Origin: JAIRNF01 sp031550925
GTDB taxonomy: Bacteria; Bacteroidota; Bacteroidia; Bacteroidales; UBA932
Reading direction: 5' to 3'
Length of the DNA stretch: 15,424 bases
Assembly: GCA_031550925.1 (NCBI GenBank)
Contig: JAVBOE010000079.1
Span: 1 to 15,424, forward strand
Shown: piece after piece, positions 1-6,272 of the stretch
Layout of the letters: every line of letters begins with the position of its first letter
Numbering within the stretch: the stretch's first letter is position 1
Notes under the pieces: generated by a model
Database searches by the model: none
Told to the model about the DNA's origin: nothing
The model's input: the letters and a program-made list of their open reading frames with translations, nothing else
Program-made: the position numbers and the translations under genes

Positions 1-444
1 CCTGCGTAGCGCTTGATTGCGTCTTCCCCAATCAGGATGAGCTGCAACACGGTAGAACTCGCCATAATCGTCCAGCTTATCAAACCTAATAGTTTCGAAA
101 GGTACATGCTGTACTTCAACTATCTTACAAAGCCCGTTATAGTTTACATGTAGCGCAAATCCTCCATAATCGGCATAATCGCGCGCTATTTGCGAGAGCA
201 AATAATCGTTGGTATGTCCCTGCCTGTTTACCTGTGTGTTGTAGAAAACAGTATCGGTAAAACCGCATCCGGCAATAAACTTGGCGTATATTTTAAGACA
301 CGACCTAGCTGTTCCGGATGCACTCGCAATCTCTTTACATCGCTGTGGATAATCGTTAAACTCGCCGTAAGTTTGTATGCCAAGGCTTTTATCGTTACGG
401 CTCTCGCTCCGTTTTCCACCTGTCTTAAGTACGCTTGCCTTCAT
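1..444 (-). CDS. Phage portal protein, N-terminal part (3' end outside window)
   Basis: Reverse translation from an ATG at 444 gives 148 codons with no stop before the window edge, so the gene is cut by the window rather than broken. The portal forms the dodecameric ring at the capsid vertex through which DNA is packaged and to which the tail attaches. Residues about 24-52 (starting IQTYGEFNDYPQRCKEIA) are followed by a hydrophobic helix with FIAGCGF. Then come a VNRQG/NDYLLSQIARDYADYGGFALHVNYN region and VPFETIRF near residue 120. From memory this series resembles the N-terminal half of portal proteins of Bacteroidetes tailed phages; I could not align it. The ATG overlaps the stop of the upstream 170-aa gene by one base (TAATG), which suggests coupled translation. 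It is the last gene of the visible operon, which is an unusual place for a portal. Confidence 0.72.
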   Translation of the reverse strand, partial: MKASVLKTGGKRSESRNDKSLGIQTYGEFNDYPQRCKEIASASGTARSCLKIYAKFIAGCGFTDTVFYNTQVNRQGHTNDYLLSQIARDYADYGGFALHVNYNGLCKIVEVQHVPFETIRFDKLDDYGEFYRVAAHPDWGRRNQALRR

Positions 445-956
445 TATTCGTTTGTTTTTTCTGTTGATTTTTTAGTGCGTTTTGTTTTGGGTTTCGAAAC
501 AGCTTCGGCATCTTCTACATGCTCCGTTTGTTCTTGCTGTCCGCGTTGCTTATATGCTTCTACACGCCGTTTCCAATCTTCGGGCAAGCGAATAAAACGC
601 GCTTCGCATCCCTGATTAGTAGCAAGATGATATAACGCCAGCTCTTCGCTAATATTAGCGTTCGACATTGCTTTCGCGCTATCCATGTTTACTACATCAT
701 GCAACAATGCACCTGCAGGGAGTAAATATTCTAATGGTTTATTTGTCATGATATCTTTTTTATTAAGTATCTCAAATACTGCATCAACAATGCAGTTTAA
801 GCAACCTGTAAGCTGCTTTCCAAATATGATAGAATAGAGTGATCTTACCTCATTCTTCAGCTCAGCATTTCTGCTTAATTCGTTGGTAAGCAGGCGAGCA
901 TTACCAAAATGCTCTACCTGCTTTCTCAGCTGCTCAATACGTTCAGCCAGTGTCAT
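444..956 (-). CDS. Conserved phage protein of unknown function, 170 aa, between tube candidate and portal
   Basis: I do not recognise a named family with certainty. Residues 1-50 are helical (MTLAERIEQLRKQVEHFGNA). The segment FGKQLTGCLNCIVDA (about 46-60) carries a Cys-x-x-Cys pair. Next comes LEYLLPAGALLHDV, then SNANISEELALYHLATNQGC. The last 40 residues are charged and low in complexity, with a lysine-rich end (KPKTKRTKKSTEKTNE). The C-terminal tail could bind DNA or be disordered. I have an impression, not verified, that the LYHL/NxGC part recurs in Bacteroidetes phage structural clusters, where such a protein may act in head-tail joining. It starts 6 bp after the stop of the 206-aa gene and ends in a TAATG overlap with the portal gene, so it is part of the head operon. 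Confidence 0.65.
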   Translation of the reverse strand: MTLAERIEQLRKQVEHFGNARLLTNELSRNAELKNEVRSLYSIIFGKQLTGCLNCIVDAVFEILNKKDIMTNKPLEYLLPAGALLHDVVNMDSAKAMSNANISEELALYHLATNQGCEARFIRLPEDWKRRVEAYKQRGQQEQTEHVEDAEAVSKPKTKRTKKSTEKTNE

Positions 957-962
957 TGTCTA

Positions 963-1583
963 TTATACTAAGCCCTCAACCATTGTTTTGGTTGCAGCCA
1001 ACGACTCGTTAAAAATTGTAATAGGTAGAGATGGTTCTTTTGAGTTTTCGTCGCATCCGCAAGTAAGCACATAGCCACCTTTAGTATCGGCATCTGTACT
1101 ATCATGAGTAGCTTCGTTCAGTTCAAGACCGGTATAGAATCCGTAAACTTCGTAAACTGTTTCGCCTTTCTTTTCTTCGCTATCAGAAGGGTCGGCATAT
1201 TTTACATAGTTGTTCTCAACAATAACAACCACACGACTTTTAGACAGCTGATTGATGAAGTCTTTTACCTTAGGCGTATTGTCGAACAAGCGAAGTGTAA
1301 AATTCTGCTCCCAACCGTTGTAATACGTACCCTTTGCAAATGCTACGTTTGTCGAGATTCCATCGTTTAGTGTTTGTGCACGAAATCCCTTACGAGTTGA
1401 TTCACCTTCTGTTTTCAGCACCAGTGATGTAATTATTCCTTTGTCGCTAATAACCGTTTTTTCAATGTCGATATCATCATGATTAATGATAATCGCGTTT
1501 GGCTTTACGCCCATAATAAGCGGGTTGTTGCAATCTACGCCAACTACACCCATGCTTAATTTTCCACAGCTAATTGTTTCCAT
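963..1583 (-). CDS. Probable tail-tube / major tail protein candidate, 206 aa
   Basis: This is a beta-rich soluble protein encoded just after the major capsid gene. There is no signal peptide and no membrane segment. Residues 1-60 (METISCGKLSMGVVGVDCNN...) are followed by KGTYYNGWEQNFTLRLFDN (about 84-102). After that come VKDFINQLSKSRVVVIVENN and a YEVYGFYTGLEL strand pair. The last part is GGYVLTCGC and a short acidic/hydrophobic end. The alternation of strands with one helix (VKDFINQL) fits the tail-tube fold, and tube proteins are abundant structural proteins often encoded in head-tail clusters. That role is an inference from fold impression and position. A head decoration protein is the main alternative. 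It is separated from the capsid gene by 122 bp of AT-rich DNA and from the next gene by 6 bp. Confidence 0.6.
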   Translation of the reverse strand: METISCGKLSMGVVGVDCNNPLIMGVKPNAIIINHDDIDIEKTVISDKGIITSLVLKTEGESTRKGFRAQTLNDGISTNVAFAKGTYYNGWEQNFTLRLFDNTPKVKDFINQLSKSRVVVIVENNYVKYADPSDSEEKKGETVYEVYGFYTGLELNEATHDSTDADTKGGYVLTCGCDENSKEPSLPITIFNESLAATKTMVEGLV

Positions 1584-1593
1584 TATTTAAAGC

Positions 1594-1624
1594 AATGTTT
1601 AATGTTTAATTATTAATGTTTAAG
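1594..1624. repeat. AT-rich degenerate tandem repeat (AATGTTTA units)
   Basis: Three AATGTTTA units with an ATTATT interruption lie directly upstream of the 206-aa gene, in the 122-bp gap after the capsid gene. Short AT-rich arrays like this are common between genes in Bacteroidetes. No promoter could be assigned here. Confidence 0.5.
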
Positions 1625-1679
1625 ATTTCAAGTGTCTTTGCTCTTTTGTCTTTGTTTTTTTCTCGCATATCCCTTATCT

Positions 1680-1706
1680 TGATACGTGATAAGTGTATCA
1701 TGATAC
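1680..1706. other. Overlapping TGATAC/GTATCA inverted repeats at the capsid gene stop
   Basis: TGATAC at 1680-1685, GTATCA at 1695-1700 and TGATAC at 1701-1706 form two alternative hairpins and one perfect 12-bp palindrome (1695-1706). The palindrome reaches the first base of the capsid stop codon (1706-1708). No T-run follows on the minus strand, so a classic intrinsic terminator is unlikely. mRNA processing or stabilisation of a highly expressed capsid transcript, or a protein binding site, are possible. Confidence 0.4.
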
Positions 1707-2770
1707 TATATTGCAAGCGTGAACATTTTTTCTTGCAATATTTTCGCATCGATACTATCGCGAGAGCGTAGGTAGCAGCGGTCTTCTTTAGGCTCGTACC
1801 AAACCTTAATCTCATCGAGTACGCTGTTTTCGGCTACACCAATTGCTAAGTTGCTCTTGGTTGTTAGTACCGCGCGGTGAGGGTTGTTCAGCTTTGTTCC
1901 GTTGTTCTCGTAACTCTGAATCATCTCATCCCAAATAGGAAATGCTACGACAGGAATACCTCGGAAGCTAAGTGCTTTAACGCCTTCAGTCAGGTTAACG
2001 TAAGTGCATTCAATGTCCTTACCTTCGAGATACTGCATGTATCCGTCAACTATAGATTGCGTACAGGCAAACATTAAATCTGCTTGACTACGAAGTACCA
2101 CAGGGGCTGCAAGGTGCATCTTGCTAAGCGTATCAAATGCCATTTGTCCGGTTAAGCCATCATACTGCAAATCTTGACTTGCCTGTGTGTTTGCATCAAT
2201 GGCAATGCGCTGCTTGCTTCCAGCCGGAGCCGATGCTTGCAGCTGCTTCCAGAATCCGTCAATCAGACGGAAGTATTCGGTATTTACACCGCTGGTTACA
2301 ACACCTGCAGGAGATCCGTCTGTGTTAGCCGCGCTTTTATCGCCAAACCAGCAGAAACGCCAAATCATTTTTTTGATGGCCTTGCTAAGAATATCAACTA
2401 CTACAGCCATGTAGTCGGTGTTGGTAAGGTCGCCCACGTCAACGCCTTTATTCATGGCGTATATGGCCATTGTGTTTTCGAGGTCAGCCCAGCATTCGGT
2501 TAAGAAAACTTCCCAACGCTTGGGTTCCCACATTTTTTGTTCGCCTTCTATCTTCCATTGCTGAGGAGTAGGGTCGCAACCCTGAGCCGGAAGACCAATA
2601 ATACCGCCTTCTCCAAGAAATCCGATGTACTTGTTGGTAACAACGCCCGGATAGATGGTGTGCAGCACGCTAAGCTCCGGAGCTTGCAAAATCTCCTCGA
2701 GGATAAGCTCGTTAATATCTCTGATTTCTTCGGCAGAGAAGCTGAATACTGATGTGTTAATTAATGCCAT
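1706..2770 (-). CDS. Major capsid protein, HK97-fold type
   Basis: This 354-aa protein is the shell-forming subunit. The evidence is position and character: it starts 6 bp after a prohead protease/scaffold gene and has the length and mixed alpha/beta make-up of HK97-like capsids. The N-terminal helix SAEEIRDINELILEEIL is followed by VLHTIYPGVVTNKYIGFLGEGG. A large central domain contains WEVFLTECWADLENTMAIYA and IKKMIWRFCWFGDKSAAN. Late segments include LRSQADLMFACTQSIVDGYMQYLE (about residues 225-248) and GIPVVAFPIWDEMIQSYENN, then PHRAVLTTKSNLAIG. These resemble the spine helix, P-domain and A-domain segments of Bacteroidetes phage capsids as I remember them. The protein begins MALINTSVF with no obvious N-terminal delta domain, consistent with a separate or fused scaffold upstream. 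A major capsid protein is the most likely call; no alignment was done. Confidence 0.8.
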   Translation of the reverse strand: MALINTSVFSFSAEEIRDINELILEEILQAPELSVLHTIYPGVVTNKYIGFLGEGGIIGLPAQGCDPTPQQWKIEGEQKMWEPKRWEVFLTECWADLENTMAIYAMNKGVDVGDLTNTDYMAVVVDILSKAIKKMIWRFCWFGDKSAANTDGSPAGVVTSGVNTEYFRLIDGFWKQLQASAPAGSKQRIAIDANTQASQDLQYDGLTGQMAFDTLSKMHLAAPVVLRSQADLMFACTQSIVDGYMQYLEGKDIECTYVNLTEGVKALSFRGIPVVAFPIWDEMIQSYENNGTKLNNPHRAVLTTKSNLAIGVAENSVLDEIKVWYEPKEDRCYLRSRDSIDAKILQEKMFTLAI

Positions 2771-2776
2771 GTTTCG

Positions 2777-3802
2777 TTACTTTTTAAGGTTACTTTTTAC
2801 GGCCGCCTTACGCTCTTCGGCCGACAGTGCGGCGTTGTGTTTACCGGCGCGGCCTGCCGTACCCACACGGGGCTTAATGCTTGTAGTGCTGCGTACATTA
2901 GCCAGCTTACCAATGGTGCGCTGTGCATCGCGTAGCAGATTTTCTGCATTCTGTAATCGTTTGTTTAGTACTTCTACCTGCAGGTGTAAGTTCTGCACTT
3001 CCTCTTCTTCGGGATCTACAATTTGGGCAATAATGCCATCGGTAACTGTTACTATACGACCATCGGAAAGTTCGAATGTACCATCGGGTGTAGCGGTGTC
3101 GCCCACTTCAAGGCTATCGTCTTCTTTTTCGGTTGTAAAGAGCAGGTTACCATCGGCATCGGTAAAATCGTAGTTTACATCGCCACGTAAGAATCGCTTA
3201 ATGTCGTTCATCACGCTAAGCAGGTTACGTTTTTTGTTGCTCATACTGATTTCTTTTTGATTTGTATAGCTGTTAATTCTAGTTATAAAGCCCCACTCTA
3301 ACAGCTCTTGAGCGGTTCTTTCTTTCTCCTCGAGCATAATGTTCTCGAGCGTGCTTCTATCGTAGCCGGTACGGTCGGCGTAGATGTTGAGGATACGGTC
3401 GCGCTCGCGCTTAAGTCCGTTAGCCAGCTCTTGTGCCTGCCCCGCCGAAATGAGTCCGGCGTTTGTATATACATCGTGAATAAGGGCGGTGGCATTGGGG
3501 TTGGCGCTACGGTTCTCTAAGGGAGCAGCGAGCAAAATGATAACGGCCATGCTATGACAGCTACCATCGATATTGCAGTAAATGCGCTTACCGCTGGTAC
3601 GCATAATGTCGTAGATGGCAAAACCCTCGCGGGTTGAACCTCCATTGCAGTGGATATGAAAACGAAACTCTTCTTCGGCTGCGTTGGATGCAAAAAGATC
3701 TTTTACACCTTCGGCCGAAAAAGGTTGACGTTGCTGTCCTGCTGTATCGAAGAGGATTTGCTCGCCGCGAGCGCTGATGTCGCTATATACCTTTACGTTC
3801 AT
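2777..3802 (-). CDS. ClpP-like prohead protease fused to a scaffold-like C-terminal domain
   Basis: This 341-aa protein should cleave scaffold and capsid precursors during head maturation. Residues 1-180 follow the ClpP/phage prohead-protease pattern: an oxyanion-type CNGGST (52-57), nucleophile Ser84 in GSCHSMA, and His109 in ATALIHD. The likely acid is Glu159, four residues before TAQELLEWGF. Residues 187-341 are different. They have an acidic beta-type segment (GTFELSDGRIVTVTDGII), then a coiled coil (LHLQVEVLNKRLQNAENLL) and a basic end (AERKAAVKSNLKK), as expected of a scaffold. A Met at 187 (ATG at 3244) could give a separate scaffold product. I chose the ATG at 3802; an in-frame TTG at 3823 would add 7 residues but overlaps a possible -7 promoter element. 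The capsid gene follows after 6 bp. Confidence 0.85.
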   Translation of the reverse strand: MNVKVYSDISARGEQILFDTAGQQRQPFSAEGVKDLFASNAAEEEFRFHIHCNGGSTREGFAIYDIMRTSGKRIYCNIDGSCHSMAVIILLAAPLENRSANPNATALIHDVYTNAGLISAGQAQELANGLKRERDRILNIYADRTGYDRSTLENIMLEEKERTAQELLEWGFITRINSYTNQKEISMSNKKRNLLSVMNDIKRFLRGDVNYDFTDADGNLLFTTEKEDDSLEVGDTATPDGTFELSDGRIVTVTDGIIAQIVDPEEEEVQNLHLQVEVLNKRLQNAENLLRDAQRTIGKLANVRSTTSIKPRVGTAGRAGKHNAALSAEERKAAVKSNLKK

Positions 3803-3820
3803 TCTTTGAATAATTTTATG

Positions 3821-3828
3821 CAAAGAAA
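3821..3828 (-). promoter_or_regulatory. Weak Bacteroidetes -7-like element upstream of the protease gene
   Basis: The minus strand reads TTTCTTTG, one mismatch from TAnnTTTG, ending 19 bp before the ATG at 3802. No convincing -33 TTG is found at the usual distance. It could drive the head operon from behind the repeat-rich gap, which would give that operon its own transcription start. Confidence 0.3.
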
Positions 3829-3984
3829 CGGATTAGGTTGCCGCAACGTATGAAGAGTTTTGTTCAGTAGAACGCTATACTATCAACGGATTGAAAAGAT
3901 TATCGAAGATTTGAAAATGTATAAATGAAATGATGTGGGAGCTTAAAAAGTTGATAGGAGATTTATAAAAAATATTCTGCTATA

Positions 3985-4225
3985 ACTCCCCATTCCCTGA
4001 AGGCAGGGTTGTTAAATTCCCCAGCGTCCGCGAAGCGGGCAAACGTGAATAACCGCGGGTGAAACCCGTGGTAGAGGGATATCCAACTCTCCCAACAACC
4101 CCGAAGTGGGTTGAACCACAACTCGTTTACATATTCGCCCCTTTCAGGGACGTAATAGAGTGCATTGTTCGACTCCCACGGGTTTCACCCGCGGTTATTC
4201 ACGTTTAATCCCTTCAGGATATTTA
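3985..4225. repeat. Composite intergenic repeat with 31-bp perfect inverted arms
   Basis: The 540-bp gap 3824-4362 holds no credible gene, and most of it is repeats. Arm 4041-4071 (AAACGTGAATAACCGCGGGT... ) and arm 4176-4206 are exact reverse complements over 31 bp, separated by 104 bp. Smaller hairpins sit around and between them: CCCTGAAGGCAGGG near 3994-4007, AACCCCGAAGTGGGTT at 4097-4112, and CCCTTTCAGGGA near 4139-4150. The layout resembles REP/MITE-like non-coding elements of Bacteroidetes chromosomes, which are presumed to be mobilised in trans. I see no transposase, and no target-site duplication could be defined. Confidence 0.7.
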
Positions 4226-4237
4226 AGAGCTTAACAG

Positions 4238-4304
4238 CCTTACCCCCTAAAGGAGAAAAAGTCGACGACAAGGGGCTTCCTCTTTAGGGGGACGGGAGGG
4301 GCAA
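4238..4304 (+). repeat. GC-rich hairpin repeat, copy 1 of 3
   Basis: It runs from CCTTACCCCCTAAAGGAG to GGGGGACGGGAGGGGCAAA. The CCCCCTAAAGG and CCTCTTTAGGGGG segments pair to form a stem. The same unit in the same orientation occurs at 6366-6434 and 9085-9155. It lies between the composite inverted repeat and the terminator of the 90-aa gene. It is likely a chromosomal interspersed repeat of Bacteroidetes rather than a phage sequence. Confidence 0.7.
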
Positions 4305-4310
4305 ACATAA

Positions 4311-4340
4311 ATAAAAAAGCCCTCAGCTATTGAGAGCTTT
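4311..4340 (-). terminator. Intrinsic terminator of the 90-aa gene
   Basis: On the minus strand AGCTCTCA pairs with TGAGGGCT (one G-T pair) around an ATAGC loop, followed by TTTTTTATTTAT. It lies 23 bp beyond the stop of the gene ending at 4363. Confidence 0.85.
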
Positions 4341-4362
4341 TTGCTACCGATGTAAAAACAGG

Positions 4363-4635
4363 CTACTTTTTCTTTGTTTTGCTATCGCTGCCATAGCTTT
4401 CAAACATACTACGTAGTATTTTGTCTATGTAGTCGCTTAGCGTATCGGTTTCTTTAGCGGGCGCGCATTTCGCATCGTCTTCCGAGTCTTCTGTTTTTTG
4501 CGCTGCTTTGTAGTAGGTTTTTTCTACGTCACTGGCTATGTCTCCAAACACACCTTTCAGCAGCTCGATTACCTTTTCTGCCTGAGACTTAGTAATACCA
4601 ACCTTCTCTTGCAGCATTTTTATAATGGCTTCCAT
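4363..4635 (-). CDS. Small helical protein of unknown function, 90 aa
   Basis: I do not recognise the family. The first half is amphipathic helix (MEAIIKMLQEKVGITKSQAE, then KVIELLKGVFGDI). Its pattern of an N-terminal helix, a 'GITKSQAEKVIELL' turn and a second helix recalls small DUF937/DUF2780-like helical proteins. That likeness is only an impression. The middle is acidic (QKTEDSEDDAK), and the end is basic (DSKTKKK). There is no signal peptide. The gene stands alone: it is bounded by the terminator of the upstream lipoprotein gene (4698-4725) and by its own (4311-4340). No clear TAnnTTTG element was found upstream, so its promoter is undefined. It belongs to the cargo island between the tail and head modules. 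Confidence 0.6.
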   Translation of the reverse strand: MEAIIKMLQEKVGITKSQAEKVIELLKGVFGDIASDVEKTYYKAAQKTEDSEDDAKCAPAKETDTLSDYIDKILRSMFESYGSDSKTKKK

Positions 4636-4697
4636 TACTTTTTGTGTTTAATTTTACTCACACTATAAACAGCTGACAAATCATAAAGTTTAGAAAG

Positions 4698-4725
4698 CAA
4701 AAAAGCCTTCTCGATGAGAAGGCTT
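4698..4725 (-). terminator. Intrinsic terminator of the 168-aa lipoprotein gene
   Basis: On the minus strand a perfect 10-bp stem AAGCCTTCTC/GAGAAGGCTT with a 3-nt loop is followed by a TTTTTTG run. It starts 20 bp after the lipoprotein stop codon. Confidence 0.9.
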
Positions 4726-4745
4726 AAACGAACGAATTGCTACTA

Positions 4746-5252
4746 CTACTTACGCTTTATAGCCATGCCTTTTACAACATAACCGTAACCCGACCCTGTA
4801 TCGGCAGTGCCGCCGTAAGTTGTTTGTTTTGATGTTGTAACTCTAGCGATATCAATCGATACGTTAATAAGTCCATCGGCACCATTTTCTTTAGCCTTTG
4901 CCACAGCCATGTCTATGGCATCGTATAGAGAGAATCGAGCTAACTTGTCGGTGTATTTTGCGGTAGCCGCGCTTTGTGCGCCTCTGCTTCTGCTGGCCCA
5001 TCCTGTTTTTTTCTCTGCCGTATTATTTGTATTGTTATTCGCGATAGCTTCGTAACCGTCTTGCAGGTTAACCGTAACAGCACCTATAGGAATATACTCG
5101 AAGCTAATTGACGGCGATTCTGTTATAAAGAATCCCTGATCCCAGTATTTCTTATAGTCAACAATGCTTGCTTCTTTCACAGCCGGTATTTTTTGTGTTA
5201 CACAAGAAGAAAGCAGCAACGCCGCTCCCATTAGAATGAATAATTTTTTCAT
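4746..5252 (-). CDS. Lipoprotein, 168 aa, YbjQ-like C-terminal half
   Basis: The start MKKLFILMGAALLLSSC gives a signal peptide with lipobox LSSC and lipidated Cys17. The protein should therefore be anchored in the outer or inner membrane and face the periplasm or surface. A longer frame from 5327 adds 25 residues ahead of the signal peptide and is rejected, because a TATTTTTG promoter element lies inside that extension. The centre is rich in Asn/Thr and Ser/Ala (NNNTNNTAEKKTG, SRSRGAQSAATAK). The C-terminal half has DAIDMAVAKAKENGADGLIN followed by strands ending in GYGYVVKGMAIKRK. This helix-GAD-strand pattern resembles YbjQ/heavy-metal-binding-like domains, without proof of function. It is monocistronic, with its own promoter and terminator. 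Possible roles are host-surface modification or superinfection exclusion; both are inference. Confidence 0.75.
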   Translation of the reverse strand: MKKLFILMGAALLLSSCVTQKIPAVKEASIVDYKKYWDQGFFITESPSISFEYIPIGAVTVNLQDGYEAIANNNTNNTAEKKTGWASRSRGAQSAATAKYTDKLARFSLYDAIDMAVAKAKENGADGLINVSIDIARVTTSKQTTYGGTADTGSGYGYVVKGMAIKRK

Positions 5253-5275
5253 AATTAGTTGGTTTTTGGTTTCCA

Positions 5276-5283
5276 CAAAAATA
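5276..5283 (-). promoter_or_regulatory. Bacteroidetes -7 promoter element of the 168-aa lipoprotein gene
   Basis: The minus strand reads TATTTTTG, an exact TAnnTTTG match, ending 24 bp before the ATG at 5252. This spacing equals that at two other cargo genes (25 and 26 bp). No clear -33 TTG is present at 19-21 bp. Confidence 0.55.
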
Positions 5284-5414
5284 AGAAAAGCGTTTATATA
5301 ATATGTACTTTGTATGAAAAAATTCATATAACATTGAAATGGATTAGCTTAAGCTACGCATAACGCAAAAGCTTACGTTAGGCTGAAATAGAGGCTGTAC
5401 AACTGATCTATAAC

Positions 5415-5441
5415 AAAAAGCCCTCTCGCTAGAAAGGGCTT
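5415..5441 (-). terminator. Intrinsic terminator of the 129-aa secreted protein gene
   Basis: On the minus strand AAGCCCTTTC pairs with GAGAGGGCTT (one G-T pair) around TAGC, followed by TTTTTG. It lies 24 bp after the stop at 5465. Confidence 0.87.
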
Positions 5442-5464
5442 TACAACAAATAAGCTAATACCGA

Positions 5465-5854
5465 CTAATCTCTTATCGTCACAATAATATTCCTACCAAG
5501 ATATTGACTAGGAGAATAACTTGTTATACTCGAAAGTATTAGTTCTTGGTCAAGCGTTTCCCGAATAGGAGTACGATCCCATATAGATCCTGCAGAAAGA
5601 GTATCCCACCATAGTTCAACCTGTCCACCCCACTCAATCATAAAATATACTGTAACATCAACGCCTATAGGCTCTGAACTTTCCATAATAAGATAGTTCT
5701 TATACAACCCGGCACCTTGCCAGACAGACTCTACGGATAATGTTATTTTTATAACATCACTACTGGAAGCGCTAACTCCCGCTACCGATTCTTTTCCTTG
5801 CGAATATGATATCACCGGAAGTAACATCATAAACAGAATAAATAACTTTTTCAT
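5465..5854 (-). CDS. Small secreted protein of unknown function, 129 aa
   Basis: The start MKKLFILFMMLLPVISYSQG is a signal peptide without a lipobox cysteine. Cleavage after SYS or SQ is plausible, giving a soluble periplasmic or secreted protein of about 110 residues. The mature part is beta-rich with many aromatics (SVESVWQGAG, VYFMIEWGGQVELWWD), then SYSPSQYLGRNIIVTIRD at the end. I do not recognise the family. An ATG 6 bp upstream (5860) would add two residues; MKK is preferred. The gene is AT-rich, has a TATATTTG promoter element 26 bp upstream and its own terminator. It is therefore an independent unit within the cargo island rather than part of a phage operon. It reads like an accessory host-surface or exported factor. 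Confidence 0.65.
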   Translation of the reverse strand: MKKLFILFMMLLPVISYSQGKESVAGVSASSSDVIKITLSVESVWQGAGLYKNYLIMESSEPIGVDVTVYFMIEWGGQVELWWDTLSAGSIWDRTPIRETLDQELILSSITSYSPSQYLGRNIIVTIRD

Positions 5855-5879
5855 AAGCATTTGTTTTAAGGATTCGTTA

Positions 5880-5887
5880 CAAATATA
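5880..5887 (-). promoter_or_regulatory. Bacteroidetes -7 promoter element of the 129-aa gene
   Basis: The minus strand reads TATATTTG, an exact TAnnTTTG match, ending 26 bp before the ATG at 5854. A TTG lies 13 bp upstream, closer than the usual -33 spacing. Confidence 0.55.
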
Positions 5888-5927
5888 TAAATATTATTGT
5901 CAATATATTCATAAAATTTATATTTAA

Positions 5928-5952
5928 CAAAAACCCTACACAATGGTAGGGT
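5928..5952 (-). terminator. Intrinsic terminator overlapping the end of the HTH gene
   Basis: On the minus strand ACCCTAC pairs with GTAGGGT around CATTGT, followed by TTTTTG. The TAG stop codon (5938-5936) lies inside the 3' arm, and the 5' arm encodes the last residues of the protein. Confidence 0.75.
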
Positions 5953-6178
5953 CTTCTGAGAACTTGCGCACGATAGAGAATACATGGCGGTCTGAAATGC
6001 AGTAATCTTCTGCGGTGTGTACTACGGCATCGGTAGCAGGTTGGCCCTGCTGGCGGTAGTACAGGTAGGTTTCGTAAATGGCCACGTTACGCTTAAAGGT
6101 TGACTTGAGAAAGCCGAGGCGAATAAGCTCGTCTAACATGCGCTGGTCTGCATCTTTTATGCGTTTGTAGGTTGTCAT
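5936..6178 (-). CDS. Small helix-turn-helix protein, 80 aa
   Basis: This is probably a DNA-binding protein. Residues 46-72 (QGQPATDAVVHTAEDYCISD followed by RHVFSIVRKF) have the spacing of a helix-turn-helix: a helix with conserved Ala, a turn at Cys-Ile-Ser, and a recognition helix with Arg/His contacts. It is similar in outline to Mor-like or sigma region 4-like HTH units. The N-terminal 40 residues are helical and basic. The gene is monocistronic with a TAACTTTG element directly upstream and a terminator covering its stop codon. It may regulate the phage or the cargo genes. A role as a small-terminase-type protein is less likely given its size and location. The ATG at 6178 leaves almost no 5' leader; Met14 (6139) is an alternative start. 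Confidence 0.65.
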   Translation of the reverse strand: MTTYKRIKDADQRMLDELIRLGFLKSTFKRNVAIYETYLYYRQQGQPATDAVVHTAEDYCISDRHVFSIVRKFSEDPTIV

Positions 6179-6182
6179 GTAG

Positions 6183-6190
6183 CAAAGTTA
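6183..6190 (-). promoter_or_regulatory. Bacteroidetes -7 promoter element directly before the HTH gene
   Basis: The minus strand reads TAACTTTG, an exact TAnnTTTG match, only 4 bp before the ATG at 6178. If it is used, the transcript is leaderless or nearly so. At three other cargo genes the same element ends 24-26 bp before the ATG. Confidence 0.5.
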
Positions 6191-6272
6191 CAACACGCAT
6201 CAATACTATGTATGCAATGTTTAAAGCATGTCAAAAACTTGCAGAGAAGACAAGGTGAGAATGAAAAATAAA

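Noticed and set aside
228..419. 63-aa minus-strand frame at 228-419
   Set aside because: It is out of frame with the portal reading frame that spans 1-444 without a stop and has clear portal-like segments.
2655..3173. 172-aa plus-strand frame opposite the protease/scaffold and capsid genes
   Set aside because: It overlaps two well-supported minus-strand genes, is Ser/Leu-rich as antisense frames are, and has no recognisable domain.
4041..4206. CRISPR array or att site from the repeats in this gap
   Set aside because: There are only two inverted arms, no regular direct repeats with spacers, and no integrase or tRNA beside them.
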